Below are positions 44,708 to 57,100 of a DNA stretch of 64,000 nt, piece after piece. The translations under genes were made by a program, and so were the position numbers. This DNA is from Zygnema cylindricum. Its lineage: Eukaryota; Streptophyta; Zygnematophyceae; Zygnematales; Zygnemataceae. The stretch spans positions 179,305-243,304 of the forward strand of contig JBBHKE010001764.1 of the NCBI GenBank assembly GCA_037447655.1, in the 5' to 3' direction. The notes under the pieces are model-generated. The model had not been told where the DNA came from. It made no database searches and saw only the letters and a list, made by a program, of their open reading frames with translations. The first letter of the stretch is position 1. Each line of letters opens with the position of its first letter.

Positions 44708-45655
44708 GGGTACGTCCCCATGTACTCGGTACTTTGATAAAGTATTTTGGACTGTAGTAAGGATTCTCCGTACTACTTTGAAGAGCCTCCCTATGTCCGA
44801 AAATGAAATCGGAAGTTTAGAATGTGACGGTTGTAGACGTAGGTACAACTTGTGACGATTGAAGGCGACACCGAAACTTCCGACGATTAGTGACGCCAAC
44901 AAAAACAGCGACAGTGGTAACGTCTAGATTTTTGTTAAATCGTAGATGTTTAGGGTTTGGTGATATTGTGACATCACGCTCACTTGTGACAACGTCGACG
45001 TCACTGATTCAATAACTTTCTGCCATGGTTTTCCGATTTCGTTTTTTCTACTTTTCTCGCTCGACTTGCCATTAAAAAAAAACCTAAAAATTGTCAAAAA
45101 TAATAATTTTAAAATATCTTTCATTTTATACCAATATTGTCGTGTCTCATTCTGCTTAGTGTGAGATGAAAGCGATAGTGTGAGAGGGAGAGGGGAGAGG
45201 CGACGACGGCGCAAAATTTTGCAAAGGACCCCATGAATGAAAGTGGAGGTCCGAGACCCCTGCAGATTTTTTTCCGTACATGCGCGTGACGGGCACGAAG
45301 AAAAATAGCGAGGACTCTCCCTCGTCCTTAAATTTTCACATTCTTGTGGCGCGTGCGTGGGTCATTTTCCATTCGCTGTTTGTGCGGTACTTGAACTAAA
45401 ATCACCTCCTCGAGGTGATTTTGGATGAAGTTTTTTTTTGGGCTTGATTCTCTTGCCCGGGGGTCGAAAAGGGGAAAACGCCAAAATGCGTTCACATGAC
45501 GACAAACACGCCGTACATCCAAAGTATGAATTGACGTATACTTTACTTTGGTAAAAATGATTTTTTCGTACGGGTAAAGTTTTTGTCAAAGTTCCCTGAA
45601 TTTTAGGGCAAAAAGACAGAGAAAAGTAGATACTTTAATACATAGGGACGTACCC
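44708..45655 (-). mobile_element. Family T element, copy 2 (PIF/Harbinger-like, non-autonomous)
   Basis: Termini GGGTACGTCCCCATGTA and the inverse TACATAGGGACGTACCC, flanked by TAA on both sides (44705-44707 and 45656-45658). Three-base TWA duplications are typical of PIF/Harbinger. The interior shares blocks (CATGGTTTTCCGAT, GTGACATCAC) with copies 4 and 5, and has no transposase. Confidence 0.75.
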
Positions 45656-45898
45656 TAAGTCGGTTAACTTGAAAATACAGTACGGAGAATAGATTATTGT
45701 ACTGTAATGTACATCAGCCTATGTTCTTTGAATTGTTGACTAAATGACGTCATCAAAGCAGGACCACAGCCGTCAAAGTCGTTGTTGACGAGGAAAAAAA
45801 TATAAGAAATGAGAAATATTCTGTCGGTTCTCCACCTTTGTCGTTTTGTACATTTGAAAACAAGGAAAAATCGTTTGTTTTCTGAAAGCAGCTTTTGA

Positions 45899-46678
45899 GG
45901 GTGCGTCTCTGTGGGCTTAAGTAAGGGTTTTTTTCTGTCGTTTTCGTGTAAAACTTAGAGCCGTACCGCGTAAGTTTCAACCGTAAAATAAAATAGAAAA
46001 AAAAAGAAGTACATATTGCGTCATCATCGAATTTAAAATGTACTACATGTTGTCGTCTTGTGTTTTTCGACCCACTTCGACGACAAAAAACGTCATCTTC
46101 AACCTTATCTTTAAAATACAGGGCCGATGTGTTTTAAAATTAGGGATTTTCTATTAACAAATATGAACACGTATTCGCACGTGTAATTTTTTGTTCAAAA
46201 ACTTCAAACGAATTCAAGCGACGTGGAAGTGTACACGATTCGTTATGTTTTGTCCGTTTTTGTCTAATACGACAAATATAAGTACACAGTTTGTTTTATT
46301 TTGTCCGTTTCCATCCGGTACGGATTTTTTTTTTGCAGGGATCTCAAGGTTCCGATGCCATTTCACGTCGAGCCCGACAATAGACGCAAAGTCAAAACGC
46401 ATCTTCTTCAACCGTGAAACGGCACAGGCTGGATGGCGGTACGTCTACAATGTCACTAAAAGTCACGCGATATCACAAGCAGCTACGAAAAGTAACGTGC
46501 GTCATCACAGATTGTAGACGTTGACAGCCGTCACTGGTATTGTCGACGTATACAATCGTCACGCCCTTAAGTGACAATTTCGTTTGGTACACATAGGGAC
46601 ACCCGAAATCCGGGTCCGCCAGATCTGCGCTAAAAAACAAAAAAAAACTCTAAGTTTGAAGTACATAGAGACGCACCC
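45899..46678 (+). mobile_element. Family T element, copy 3
   Basis: 780 bp. Termini GGGTGCGTCTCTGTG and inverse CATAGAGACGCACCC, flanked by TGA (45896-45898 and 46679-46681). Nearly identical interior to copy 1 and similar to copy 6. No transposase. Confidence 0.78.
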
Positions 46679-46692
46679 TGAGTTGAGGCTAC

Positions 46693-46907
46693 ACTACACC
46701 GTGTATCCCTATTAGGGCTGACGCCACTTAAAACATCTTTTCTCCGTACACATGTGCCCTTTTTTTACATGGAGACAGCCGATCAGAAGGTGAGAATCTT
46801 ACCATTCCATCCTAACCGTCAGATCCACAATCCGACAAGTGTGTGTGGAGAAAAGTTGTTTTAAGTGGCGAAAAGAATATCAGGCCTAATTGGGTACACG
46901 GTGTAGT
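46693..46907. mobile_element. Small foldback MITE
   Basis: About 215 bp with inverted arms of roughly 50 bases (ACTACACCGTGTATCC... against ...GGGTACACGGTGTAGT; both arms contain CCACTTAAAACA). The TA-CACCG edge resembles the MITE at 43272. Confidence 0.7.
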
Positions 46908-46987
46908 TGATACGTGTTTTTCTAGCGAGCTGTAAAATGCGTAAGAAGCAAGAGTTGAATTTTCATTTTATTTGAAAGGACAGCTTA

Positions 46988-47930
46988 GGGCGTGTCCCCA
47001 TGTGTTCAAGTAAGGGTTTTTTTCCGTCGTTTACACAGAAAATGGGACTCCCTACTTGAAAAAATAACGTCGTACAAAAAATGGGAAAAAACTCAGCTAC
47101 AGTTTGCGTCATCTTGGAACTTAAAAGGTACGGCGATTTGGCAGTATTATCATCGCGACCCACTTCCACGTCATCTTGACACTTGCACTAAAATCTAATC
47201 GCGACCTGCTTTTAATCAAAATACTACCCTATTGACGAATAGAACGCCTGGGTTGCACGCGTGAAAAGTTTCATTTTTTTTTGCACGAAGGAAAGTACAC
47301 GCTATTTTTTTCACTGCTCGTCACGAGCATGCACATAAGAAAATGACAAATATGTACGGAAAAAAACTTGCAGGGGTCTCGGACCTCCACTTTCCTTCAT
47401 GGGTCCTTTGCAAAAGTTTACGTCGTCCTCGTCTCTCTTCCTCTTTCTCACTTGATCGCTCTTATGTCTCTCTCCCCTAAATGAAATGCGGCAATAATTG
47501 TTTCAAATGAAAGATATATTTTTTATCTTTTTTTTGAATATCTTTGGTCGTAGTTTGACGGCATATCGAATGATAAAAGATAAATAAAAGAAATCGGAAG
47601 CCATGGCGGAAAGTTTACGTACTAATGACGTCACAGCGTGGCGTGACTTCGCAATGTCAAAACCCTAAACATTTACGATGTCAGAAAACCTCGACGTCTA
47701 CAACCGTCGCCGTTTTTGTAGACGTCACTTATTTTAGGAAGTTACGCAGTAGTCTACATTTCATTTCGTAGTCTGTCGCACATATTGTAGACCTCTACGA
47801 CTGTCACAAATTTGAAGTAATGAAAGCGCAAGTAATGAATGACATAGGAACACTTTGAAAAGTACACCGTAAAATTAGCGCTAAACTCCAAAATAACGTT
47901 TCAAAATATCGGTTACATAGGGACACGACC
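46988..47930 (+). mobile_element. Family T element, copy 4
   Basis: 943 bp. Termini GGGCGTGTCCCCATGTG and inverse TACATAGGGACACGACC, flanked by TTA (46985-46987 and 47931-47933). Copy 5 at 54353 is the same subfamily in opposite orientation. No transposase. Confidence 0.78.
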
Positions 47931-47933
47931 TTA

Positions 47934-49998
47934 TTATTCTAGACGGCATGTGTGCGCAGTGGACGTTTTTTTTCTGCAATTTTACGCTAAGATTTTTCGT
48001 GGCCGTTTGTCAATCATACTTTGTATCATACTAAATCATAGTTCAAAAGTAGGTGACCGTACGCCCATACAATATGCCTATTGTACGCAAAACATACAAT
48101 ATGCCCTTAAGACCCATATTGTATTGGCCGCAAAATGAAATAAAATAGGAATAGGGTTGAGTTGAACATCAATCGATAGAGAATTAAACGACATGTCTAC
48201 ATTTTGAAAAAAATCGGACAAAAAAAATATTTATGTGAGTTTTGAGGGACTTTATATTTAAACCGTCAGATTTGGACGATCGGACGGTCGCTAATCAAAG
48301 TAGGCGATTTAAAAAGATCACATGAAAATCCCATGACACAACTTACGAAAGGACAATCAGTCATATTAGCGTCTGCAATTTTGAGGGCCACACTAAATAA
48401 AGCCTCAAATTGACCAACCAAGAAGTATGGGACAATAAAAAAAAAAATACCACACTGCCAAAAAAAATACCAAAACCTACGGACCAACCCAGTTGGTGGC
48501 TTTTCCCTCGAATTGTCATCCTACGCCGTGTCAGTTCGCTAAAAAGTTTCGTCCTGCGGCGTGCGCTGTACATTGATCTTACGTCAGATTCAAACGTTCG
48601 TACAGGAATGTGCACGACACACACACATACACTATGCCTATGTTGCGCGAGTTTTGTGTAAAGTTTTGTGCGCCTACCAAAGGCCTACCATAAAAAAGCC
48701 TACTATTGAACTATGTACTAAATGTAAATTGATTTCGTGCGGGTAACGGTCAACGGCACAAGCACCTCAACACAACAAATTGGGATGCCGATAAACATGT
48801 ACCAGTTTCTCGTATAATAAAATACGATAGATACGGTCATATTGTTAGAAAACTACGAGCTTTATGTATTGTATGACACAACATCCAGTTTGGACAGGGT
48901 TTTGTTACTAGAAAAATAACTACATATGTGAACAGTTTACCGGTTTTTTTGGCTTGCTCTTATGTAGTAACGTTTTTTTAGGATTCCTAGGGTTGTAGGG
49001 GCATTTTAGGGTTTCATGGCTTTTTTAGGGGTATTTTACGATTGGCAGACAGTTTGATTCGGCCGCGCCCGCTCATTCGTGAAGAATGGGAATAGTACAG
49101 TATTTTATATTTTTAGGGTTTTGTTCTTTTCCATTGTACGATAGTCAATTGTTATTTTGATGCCGTACTTTAATATAGAGCTGCGATTTCAAAGTTTGAA
49201 CTAAACAGTTAAAAAGTCCGTACATAATCAGTATACCTTGTTCGATGCAATTTCTTCGACAGTCAAACTTCTTGCTTTTGTACGGAGCCAAGGACCCCGA
49301 TTCATTGCGACGGTCGATGGGGAACTCTTTCGACCGTCGATTTAACAATTGGTTTATTCCTTCACGGTATGGTGCCGACTTTCGAATCGGATCGGATGGT
49401 TGGTCGCCGGAACCTTTTTTTGCACTGTTTCTGTTGAAGGGGTAAAACGACACTGTCACGACGAGCTCTTCCTTGCAGATAAAACAAAAAAACACGACCA
49501 ATATAATTTTTTTTATTCGTCACATCATTCACAAACGACAAGGAACTGCTTAGTGCGCGCGTAATATATCCAGTACACCGCAAATCCTAATTAGCGTTAT
49601 GCACGCTAATTCCATAGCCCCTAATTTTGACTTTATCACCCTAAATACAGTTTATAATTCTAAATTATTTTTTACATTATTTAAGTTACTTTTTTAATTC
49701 GCGTTAACAACTCTAATATAGTGTATTTTTAAATAGGGTGGCGTACAGTCGGTGTATGACCGTGCGAAATTGTATTTTATTAACTAAAAAGTACACATAA
49801 TGATTTAATACAGGTTGTTATCTGTAACTGCGTTTTAATGCAAACGTCATGATGACGTGAAATTGTATCTATGTCGAATTGTGTAAGTATATCTAATTTA
49901 CAGTAAAAATATTCAGCGCAGATAATTATTACGGAAAGAAACACAAATTATAGTTATTGATAAATTTGAGTAAATTTTTTTTGTGAAAAGGGGTTGAT
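47934..49998. other. Two-kilobase spacer without recognised features
   Basis: Read on both strands. Small open frames (for example 48266-48624 and 49145-49501) match no family and lack supporting context. Imperfect repeats of ACAATATGCC near 48068-48105. Confidence 0.45.
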
Positions 49999-50006
49999 CA
50001 CCCAAG

Positions 50007-50684
50007 TTAGGGTGACGTTCCATCAAGCAAAAAGTGGCGTAGTTTACAAAATTCCGCGACTCTCCGTACCAAATTGTACCGCCTATTTTGTTTTTATACG
50101 AAAAACAACATTACAGGGAATCTTGCCGATACTCTCCAAAGGTCTTGGAGGTAATACTGGCCGTCAGATGTTCATCTGCGAGGAGTTGGCTTCATTTTTT
50201 TCTGTAACTGTCAACCCAGCTCAAGAAGGTGGGTTGGCAGATACAGAAAAAAAAATCCGTGACACGCTGGACGATTAAGCTTCATGTCTTGATGTAAAGC
50301 CAACGAAAAATCTTAAGATTTGAACATGACACGCGCTTTCCAAAATCCAACCGAAATAAAAATGAAATTTCGTAACTTTCCTACGTCACGCTATTTTCGG
50401 TAACTTTTGTTCGTCACACTATTTCTCTCAAAGGACTTTCGTTATGTTCTAAAACAAAAAACCTAAAAAATATGCTGGCGTACAGACTGGCGTGTGAAAA
50501 AAATATTTAAAAATTATGTCGTATGATTACTTCGTCTGCAAGTACATGGTACGAAAGTGAAGATTTGAAGTTAAGTTTGTCGGTGCTTAAAATCTGAAAG
50601 ATATTCATTATCAGATCGTAGTTTGGTGGCGCCAATCAATTTAGAACACGTGGTTTAAAAACTCTACGTGATGGAACATCGACT
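50007..50684 (+). mobile_element. Family M inverted-repeat element, copy 1
   Basis: About 680 bp bounded by GTTCCATCA-type inverted ends (TTAGGGTGACGTTCCATCA at the left, TGATGGAACATCGACT at the right). Its whole length matches 52563-53232 in inverted orientation, so the pair forms the arms of a giant foldback. A 94-codon open frame inside matches nothing known. Confidence 0.65.
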
Positions 50685-52433
50685 AAGGGTAACCTTCCAT
50701 CAGGCGTTCCTAGTAATAGTACTGTAACAGGATTTCCTACCTCTCTGAAATCCCATTACTTCAATCAATTTCAACCACACATTCCACACATTGGAAAATA
50801 CACATCCACATTGGAAAACACTCACATAAGGATAAACTTTAAATTAGAAGAAGCTTCTGTCCACATAACATTAGCTTGGTCTCTTGCCCTCGTGGCTCAA
50901 CCCTTCAAATTAAAGTGTTTCCTCTACTCTCCACTCTTAATAATTCTATCTCTTAACTACTAAAACACTATTTAGTTAGTAAGAGATTTCAATGCAAAAA
51001 TGCCTTTTCTCCAATTTGGTATTAATCGCTCAGGACCAAGATCAGCCGGAATTTCCACAAACTTTTCCAAAGGAAAAGATGTCTACTCTCCTCTTACACT
51101 TCACTATTTATCCATCATCGCCCTGGACTCGCCAGGCCAGAGTCAACGCTCCGTTTTAACAGGCTTTTACCTGGGCCAATCATTGATCAGCAAAGACTCA
51201 GACTGACCAATGCAAAAACGTGCGAAATCTCTTACTAACTACTTAGCACTTTACTAACCAATCAAACGTTACGTTTCACTACGTAACATTTACGTGCAAA
51301 AGTGCGCGCCAAACGAAACGCGACTTCGCACGATCGTGCGTAACAAATTTCGCACGCGAAACTTCCAACGAAATTCCCTTAAGTAAAAGTGACGTTTCGT
51401 ACTAAAATTTGTACGAAACGAACCACCGTGCATACTAAACAATACGTTAGAACTTTATGAAACGTACACGCGTAACTTCGGTACTAATTTGACCCTTGAC
51501 CCGTTTCAATGATACCCACTTGTTATTAAGACCCCACGCTATCACCTAAATACACCCATCGCTATAACTTTTAAAATATAACTCCAAATAACGTGATTAT
51601 TTTGCGGACGTCTACCAAATTTAGTACTCTATAATCATAATACCTAAATGCCCCTTTATAAAAAAGTTCGATCCGCTATTGCTGTTACAAGTACGGTCAC
51701 GTTTACTTGCAGTAACATTTGTAACACCTTTCCATCAGGTTGTGCCACTGAAGCAAAAAACGCTAATGTGTTAGATTGCGATTGGTACCACGGAGGATCA
51801 TGTTGAGCCTGCCGGGATAAATGAAAGATTTGTAAAGCACAAAATCTCAACTGCGTATCTGTACGGGCGGACGCAGATTAAAATACCTTGTAGCGTCACG
51901 TTAATGTACAATCTGTACGTCCTTGTATTTGTCGATGTACCAACGGTTATGAAAACCGTTTGCAAAATGAAAATCTGTACAAATGTCCATGAATGTACCA
52001 TTTGTACGTTCATGTATTATCGCTGTACCAGCGGAGGCGTGACAGAATGTCCTACAACCAAGATTTTGTCGTCGAACAGGGTGGCTTTGATGTAAGAAGG
52101 TACACGCCATTTGCCACATGTAAGTTTATAACCTCACGTCCGTCGGGATCGACTTTGACGTTTACAAGCGGACCAATACACGCATACAGTAAGCGCAAAG
52201 TGTCCTCTGGAGGAAAGTCGGAGGAGACTAGCCAGGCACTGGATACAAGGGGCGTTTGCGTCGAAAATTGGTAATCGGACGGTGGAGGTTTTCGCCAAAA
52301 ATTCAGGAGAATCTTCACGCATTTCTAGTTAACATCTTTTGTAAAAAATAAATAAACAGTACGGCTTAGTACGGAATGGTACTTTCTCCAGTAACTAACC
52401 CCACTTTTCGCCGCTTGATGGAAGGTTACCCTT
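50685..52433. mobile_element. Family M element, copy 3, with 8-bp duplication
   Basis: About 1750 bp with inverted termini AAGGGTAACCTTCCATCA and TGATGGAAGGTTACCCTT. Flanked by CATCGACT (50677-50684) and AATCGACT (52434-52441), an 8-bp duplication with one mismatch, as for hAT-type transposition. It lies at the inner edge of copy 1. No transposase seen. Confidence 0.65.
50971..51244. mobile_element. Small MITE nested in family M copy 3
   Basis: About 270 bp with perfect 17-base inverted ends TAGTTAGTAAGAGATTT and AAATCTCTTACTAACTA. Inside is a partly open 68-codon frame (51000-51206) that I regard as chance. Confidence 0.65.
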
Positions 52434-52448
52434 AATCGACTCGGTTTG

Positions 52449-52547
52449 TAGAGTTGGCCGTCCGTACGATTACAGAAACGTATGATGGAACTTCACCCTT
52501 AGGGTCAAGTTCCATCAGTCGTTTCTGTAATCGTACGGCTAACTCTA
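52449..52547. repeat. 100-base near-perfect palindrome in the family M cluster
   Basis: Left arm from TAGAGTTGGCCG, right arm ending CGGCTAACTCTA, centre CACCCTTAGGGTCAAG. It looks like two family M termini abutting head to head. It would form a strong hairpin. Confidence 0.75.
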
Positions 52548-52562
52548 CGGGCCGGGTTAATT

Positions 52563-53232
52563 GAGTCGATGTTCCATCACGTAGAGTCTGTAATCCACGT
52601 GTTATACATTGAGGGCCACCACGTGGGTTTTGACCGGATATATAAAATCTTTTAAAAATCTTAACACCGACAAATTTTACTTCAAATCTTCACTTTTGTA
52701 CCATGTACCTGCGTAACAAGTCATAAAACGACAGAAATTTTGTACTTTCTGCAAACGCCAGTCTTTTACTCTAGCTCATTTTTTAGGGTTCCTATTTTCG
52801 AACATGACGAAAATCCTTTGCTGGAAATAGTGTGACGAAAGAAATTGCGCGACGAAGGACCGTTTTGAGATTACTTTTTAATTTTCAGTTGCATTTTGAA
52901 AAGTACATACCATGTACAAATTTCGTCAATTTTCGTTGGTTTTGCATCGTGACACGTAGTTTATTCGTCCAACGTGTCACTATTAATTTCTTTCTGTATC
53001 TGTCAACCCACCTCTTACAGGTACGTTGGAAAATACAGAGAAAAATGAAGCGAACGCTTCGCGGATGAACATCCGACGGTCAGTATTACCTCCAAGATTT
53101 TCGGAGAGTATTGGCAAGATTCTCTGTAATGTTGGTTTTCTCATAAAAACAAAATAAGCGGTACGGTTTAGTACGGTGAGTCGCGGATTTCTGTAAACTA
53201 CCCCACTTTTCGACTGATGGAACTTGACCCTT
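52563..53232 (-). mobile_element. Family M element, copy 2 (inverted partner of copy 1)
   Basis: Inverted match to 50007-50684 along its length, ending CTTGACCCTTA. Confidence 0.65.
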
Positions 53233-53235
53233 AGA

Positions 53236-54349
53236 GTTAATAACTCTATTTTTTTATTTATTTTTATTCTTACTATTTCTTTACTCTAATTACGATTCGC
53301 GGTGTATGTACTAAAATAGGTTTAGTACTTTAGTGCCAGAAAACCCTATATAATATTATATGTAAAGTCCGTTCTTCTAATTTTTAACATATGCGTACAG
53401 TACAGTGGTCTCCGTGCTGTGAAATCTTCCGAAATCATTGCTTCTCAAACTTTGGCGGCACCGACACGGCTCTGTCCTTTGCTTAATATTGTCGTATTAT
53501 AGCTGTTTTTTTGATCTTATGCGGCGGAGGCTTTGATGTGAAATACCGAAAGGGCCTGACCGTACCTTTGCGGTCATCACCATTTTCTGGAAATCGTACA
53601 GATAAGCGACCGTTATGATTATAGGCCCACCTGAACCGTCACTTTTTACGATCATCTAAAAAATTATGAAGCAGGTCAAAAATTATTTTTTGTCCTACGT
53701 GGCGTAAATTTATTTGCTGGTTTGAGGATGTATTTGAACATCAGACCAGTTCCAGGCTCCGTATATTCGGGTTATACAAAAAACAAAAAACGAAAAAAGG
53801 GGCAGGGGAAGGTTGTTCGTGGTGATGGCGTCATACAGATCTTTAAAAATTCACGATTGACCACACTATTTACTAAAGAATTAAGGCCGGGTTTGTCGGG
53901 TCGTATGCGACGAACCGATATTAGGGTTCACAAAATGAACCGGTCCAAGTTTTTGACCAATCACAGCTCGCGGCTTTGCCTAAAGCAAAAAAAAGACAAA
54001 AAAACGGGCAGATTCAAAAACATTTGAGAACTCTCTTTCTTTTTAAGGTTGCTTTAAGTGTCTCAAAAGTTGTCTGGGATGAATTCGCAAACCTGATAGC
54101 CTATTCCCACCGGAGCATTTCCCATTCCGATGATTTTCTGAATTATGATAATAATATGAAACTTTTCAAATCCTTTGTACGTGCGAAACTTTCTTTTTAT
54201 TTGTCGAACGCCGATCCTTTCATTCATAGCCCATTCCCACCGGAAAAAAATTCACTTCCGCAACAGACGGACGTTGGAATAATGTATGGCTTTCTATAAA
54301 AACCGTACAAACGAGCTTCCTCAAAATATTGCCGGATATTGAAGTCGGG
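53236..54349. other. Spacer with two overlapping unrecognised open frames
   Basis: Open frames 53722-54027 (101 codons, very lysine/arginine-rich) and 53976-54299 (107 codons) overlap in different frames on the plus strand. Neither shows a motif I know, and composition alone could give the first. The rest is AT-rich; a CTAATTACGATTCGCGGTGTA stretch near 53287-53310 resembles one MITE end. Confidence 0.35.
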
Positions 54350-54352
54350 TTA

Positions 54353-54994
54353 GGGCGTGTTCCCATGTAACCGAAACTTTGAAACGGTACTTTGGATTTT
54401 AGCGCAGATTTTACGGTGTACTTTTCAAAGTGTTCCTATGTCAATCATTACTTGCGCCTTCATTACTTCAAATATGTGATAGGTGTAGACGTCTACAAAT
54501 ATGCGACAGCCTACGATAGTAAGGAAACGAAATGTAGACTACTACGAAACTTCCTAAAATTAGTGACGTCTACAAAAACGGCGACGGTTGTAGACGTCGA
54601 TTTTTTTGTGACATTGAACATGTTTAGGGTTTTGTGACATTGCGAAGTCATGCTACCTTGTGATGTCATCAACACGTAAACTTTACGCCATGGCTTCCCG
54701 ATATCTTTTTCTAACCATTTATCATTCGATATGCCATCAAAATGAGATAAAAAATATACAAAAAAAACAAAAAAATATATCTTTCATATGATACTTTTAT
54801 TGCTGCATTTAATTTAGAGACGAGAGAAAGAGGAGCGGTTGAATGAAAAAGATGGGGAGAGACGAGGACGTTGTAAATTTTTGCTAAGGACACATGAATG
54901 AAAGTTGAGGTCCGAGACCCCAACGATTTTTTTTCCGGCTTGTCATTTTTGTACGTACATGCGCGTGACGAGCATGGAAAAAAATAGCGTGTAA
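54353..54994 (-). mobile_element. Family T element, copy 5, first part (split by copy 6)
   Basis: Inverted match to copy 4: starts TTA then GGGCGTGTTCCCATGTAA, the inverse of the right end of copy 4. Resumes at 55778. Confidence 0.75.
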
Positions 54995-55774
54995 GAGTAT
55001 GTCCCCATGTGCATAAGTAAGGGTTTTTTTCTGTCGTTTTCCTATAAAACTTAGCGCCGTATTGCCTAAGTTCCAACCGTACGAAGGAATCGCAAATTTG
55101 TAGAGTACAATTTGCATCATCCTCGAACTTAGGATGTACGTAAATTTGTCGTTTTGTGTTTTTCGACCCACTTCGACGACAAAAAACGTTATCTTCAACC
55201 TTATCTTTAAAACATATGCGCGATGTGTATTAAAACTAAGGATTTTATATAAACAAATAGGAACACATATTCTTACGTGTCGTAATTTTCGAATTTTTTC
55301 ACACGATTTTCAAAGACAAAGGAAAGTACGGAAGTCGCTATGTTTTGTCCGTTTGCTTTCGATACGACAAATAAAAGTATACAATTTGTTTGGTTTTGTC
55401 CGTTTTCGTCCATTACAGATATTTTTTTTGCAGGGGTCTCCAAATTCTGATGCCATTTCACATCGACCGGACAGAAGACGCAAAGGCAAAGCGCAACTTC
55501 TTCAACCGTGAAACGGCACAGGCTGGAAGGCGGTACGTCTACAATGTCACGATAAGACATGCGACGTCACACAAGCAGTTCCAACAAATAACGTCCGACA
55601 ACACAGATTGTAGACGTTGACAACCGTCACAGGTATTGTCGACGTATACAATCGTCACAAACGTAAGTTACGATTACGTTCTTACACATAGGGACACTTG
55701 AAAAGCGGGTCCGCCGGATCCGCGCTAAAATACAAAGTAAGTTCGCTAAGTTACAAGTACATGGGGACATACCC
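54995..55774 (+). mobile_element. Family T element, copy 6, nested in copy 5
   Basis: 780 bp. Termini GAGTATGTCCCCATG and inverse CATGGGGACATACCC, flanked by TAA (54992-54994 and 55775-55777). Interior matches copies 1 and 3. One family T element inside another gives a relative age order. Confidence 0.78.
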
Positions 55775-55777
55775 TAA

Positions 55778-56040
55778 CTCTCCCTCGTTCAATTTTTTTT
55801 GAAGACGTTTCACGCGTGCAATACCTGCTTTCTATTCGTCGATAGAGTGTTATTTTGGTTAAAATCAGATCGCGATTTGATTCCAGTACAAGTGTGAAGA
55901 TGAGCTGGAAGTGGGTCGCGATGATAGTAACGCCAAATTGCCGTACCTTCCAAGTTCCACGATGGCGCAAAATGTACTTGTGTTTTTGCCCATTTTTCTT
56001 ACGGCGTAATATTTTCTCGTTGCAAGTCCCATTTTCTGTG
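55778..56040 (-). mobile_element. Family T element, copy 5, second part
   Basis: Continues the inverted match to copy 4 (its 47040-47280 part) and is cut at about 56040 by the LTR-like sequence of element H. Confidence 0.7.
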
Positions 56041-57100
56041 AAAACTGATAAAAATCGATCAAGTGCTCAGATAGATGCTCACATACAAAAATCAATATCA
56101 CAGCGGAAGCATTGAATAAACACTCTTACACATAAAACACTCACAGCTCACAGAAATCATAAAGGCCAAATATCAATATATTAAGCCTTAGCTTTTCAAT
56201 ACAACCTCTCCCTCTCTCACTTTTTAATGTGTCCTCCCTGTAGACACATGATGCATCTCTTCCTAAAGACTGCATGATGCATCTCCCCAGACTGCATACT
56301 AAACTGATGGAAAACACTCACTAAAATACCTTCTTAACACCGACAACTCACGACCACTAACTCCACTAACTGAAAGCAGACGAGGGCGCCGAAGTCCACA
56401 TACGGACGTGCGCCTAATAAAAACATCCAAGCGTCAAAACAAAGTGATACGCACTAAAATGCACTAGACACGTATAGCGCACTAAATAACACAGTCACCA
56501 GTGACACGACCAAACTGAACCATCATGCATAAATTATCTATGTACCGGCTGGTACTAAACCGCCGTACATTGAATGAACCAAAAGTACTCCGATGCAAAT
56601 CGCGAAACCATACTCAAGATCGAATCGCGCCACGCGAACCAAAACGTCAACAAATCCGCGGACGACCGATTCTCCACATCTCATCCGCCGATTCTTCCAA
56701 TAATCCTAACAATCCCCCTCTTATTGGGAGAAGCGGTGGAATGCCCCGCCACCGATTTTAGCCGCCCCCTCTTAAACATGTCAATGTACAAAAGTACAAG
56801 ATCGAGCATTAATGCGGACAAAAATGTAACACTTCCAATTTAGCCGTACACAAATTAAGTATTTTTCCTTTCTTTTTATTGGGAGGATCACGGCAAGCGT
56901 AACTCCCGATTTTGTCGCTTCTCCTTACACGTAAACATCCATTGCGAACTGTACTTCAATCACGACCTAAAAATTCAACAGTAACTTCGCGCGTGTGAAT
57001 TATCGCATACGCCACATGGCACGTCACATACCAAAGAACAATGTCAAAAGATGACGTAACTGCCGCTCCAAACTGAAGTGTAAATCTACGATGAAATCTC
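56041..57100 (-). repeat. Probable 3' LTR region of element H
   Basis: Its first 60 bases (AAATCGATCAAGTGCTCA ... TCACAGCGGA) match the LTR start at 63943-64000, which follows a tRNA-Met primer site. The window ends before the second copy can be compared further, so the inner edge is unknown. No gene recognised inside. Confidence 0.5.

Noticed and set aside
53722-54299. Two overlapping plus-strand frames as a candidate host gene
   Set aside because: Different frames, extreme lysine/arginine bias in the first, no motif, no visible splice or promoter context. Left as unassigned.
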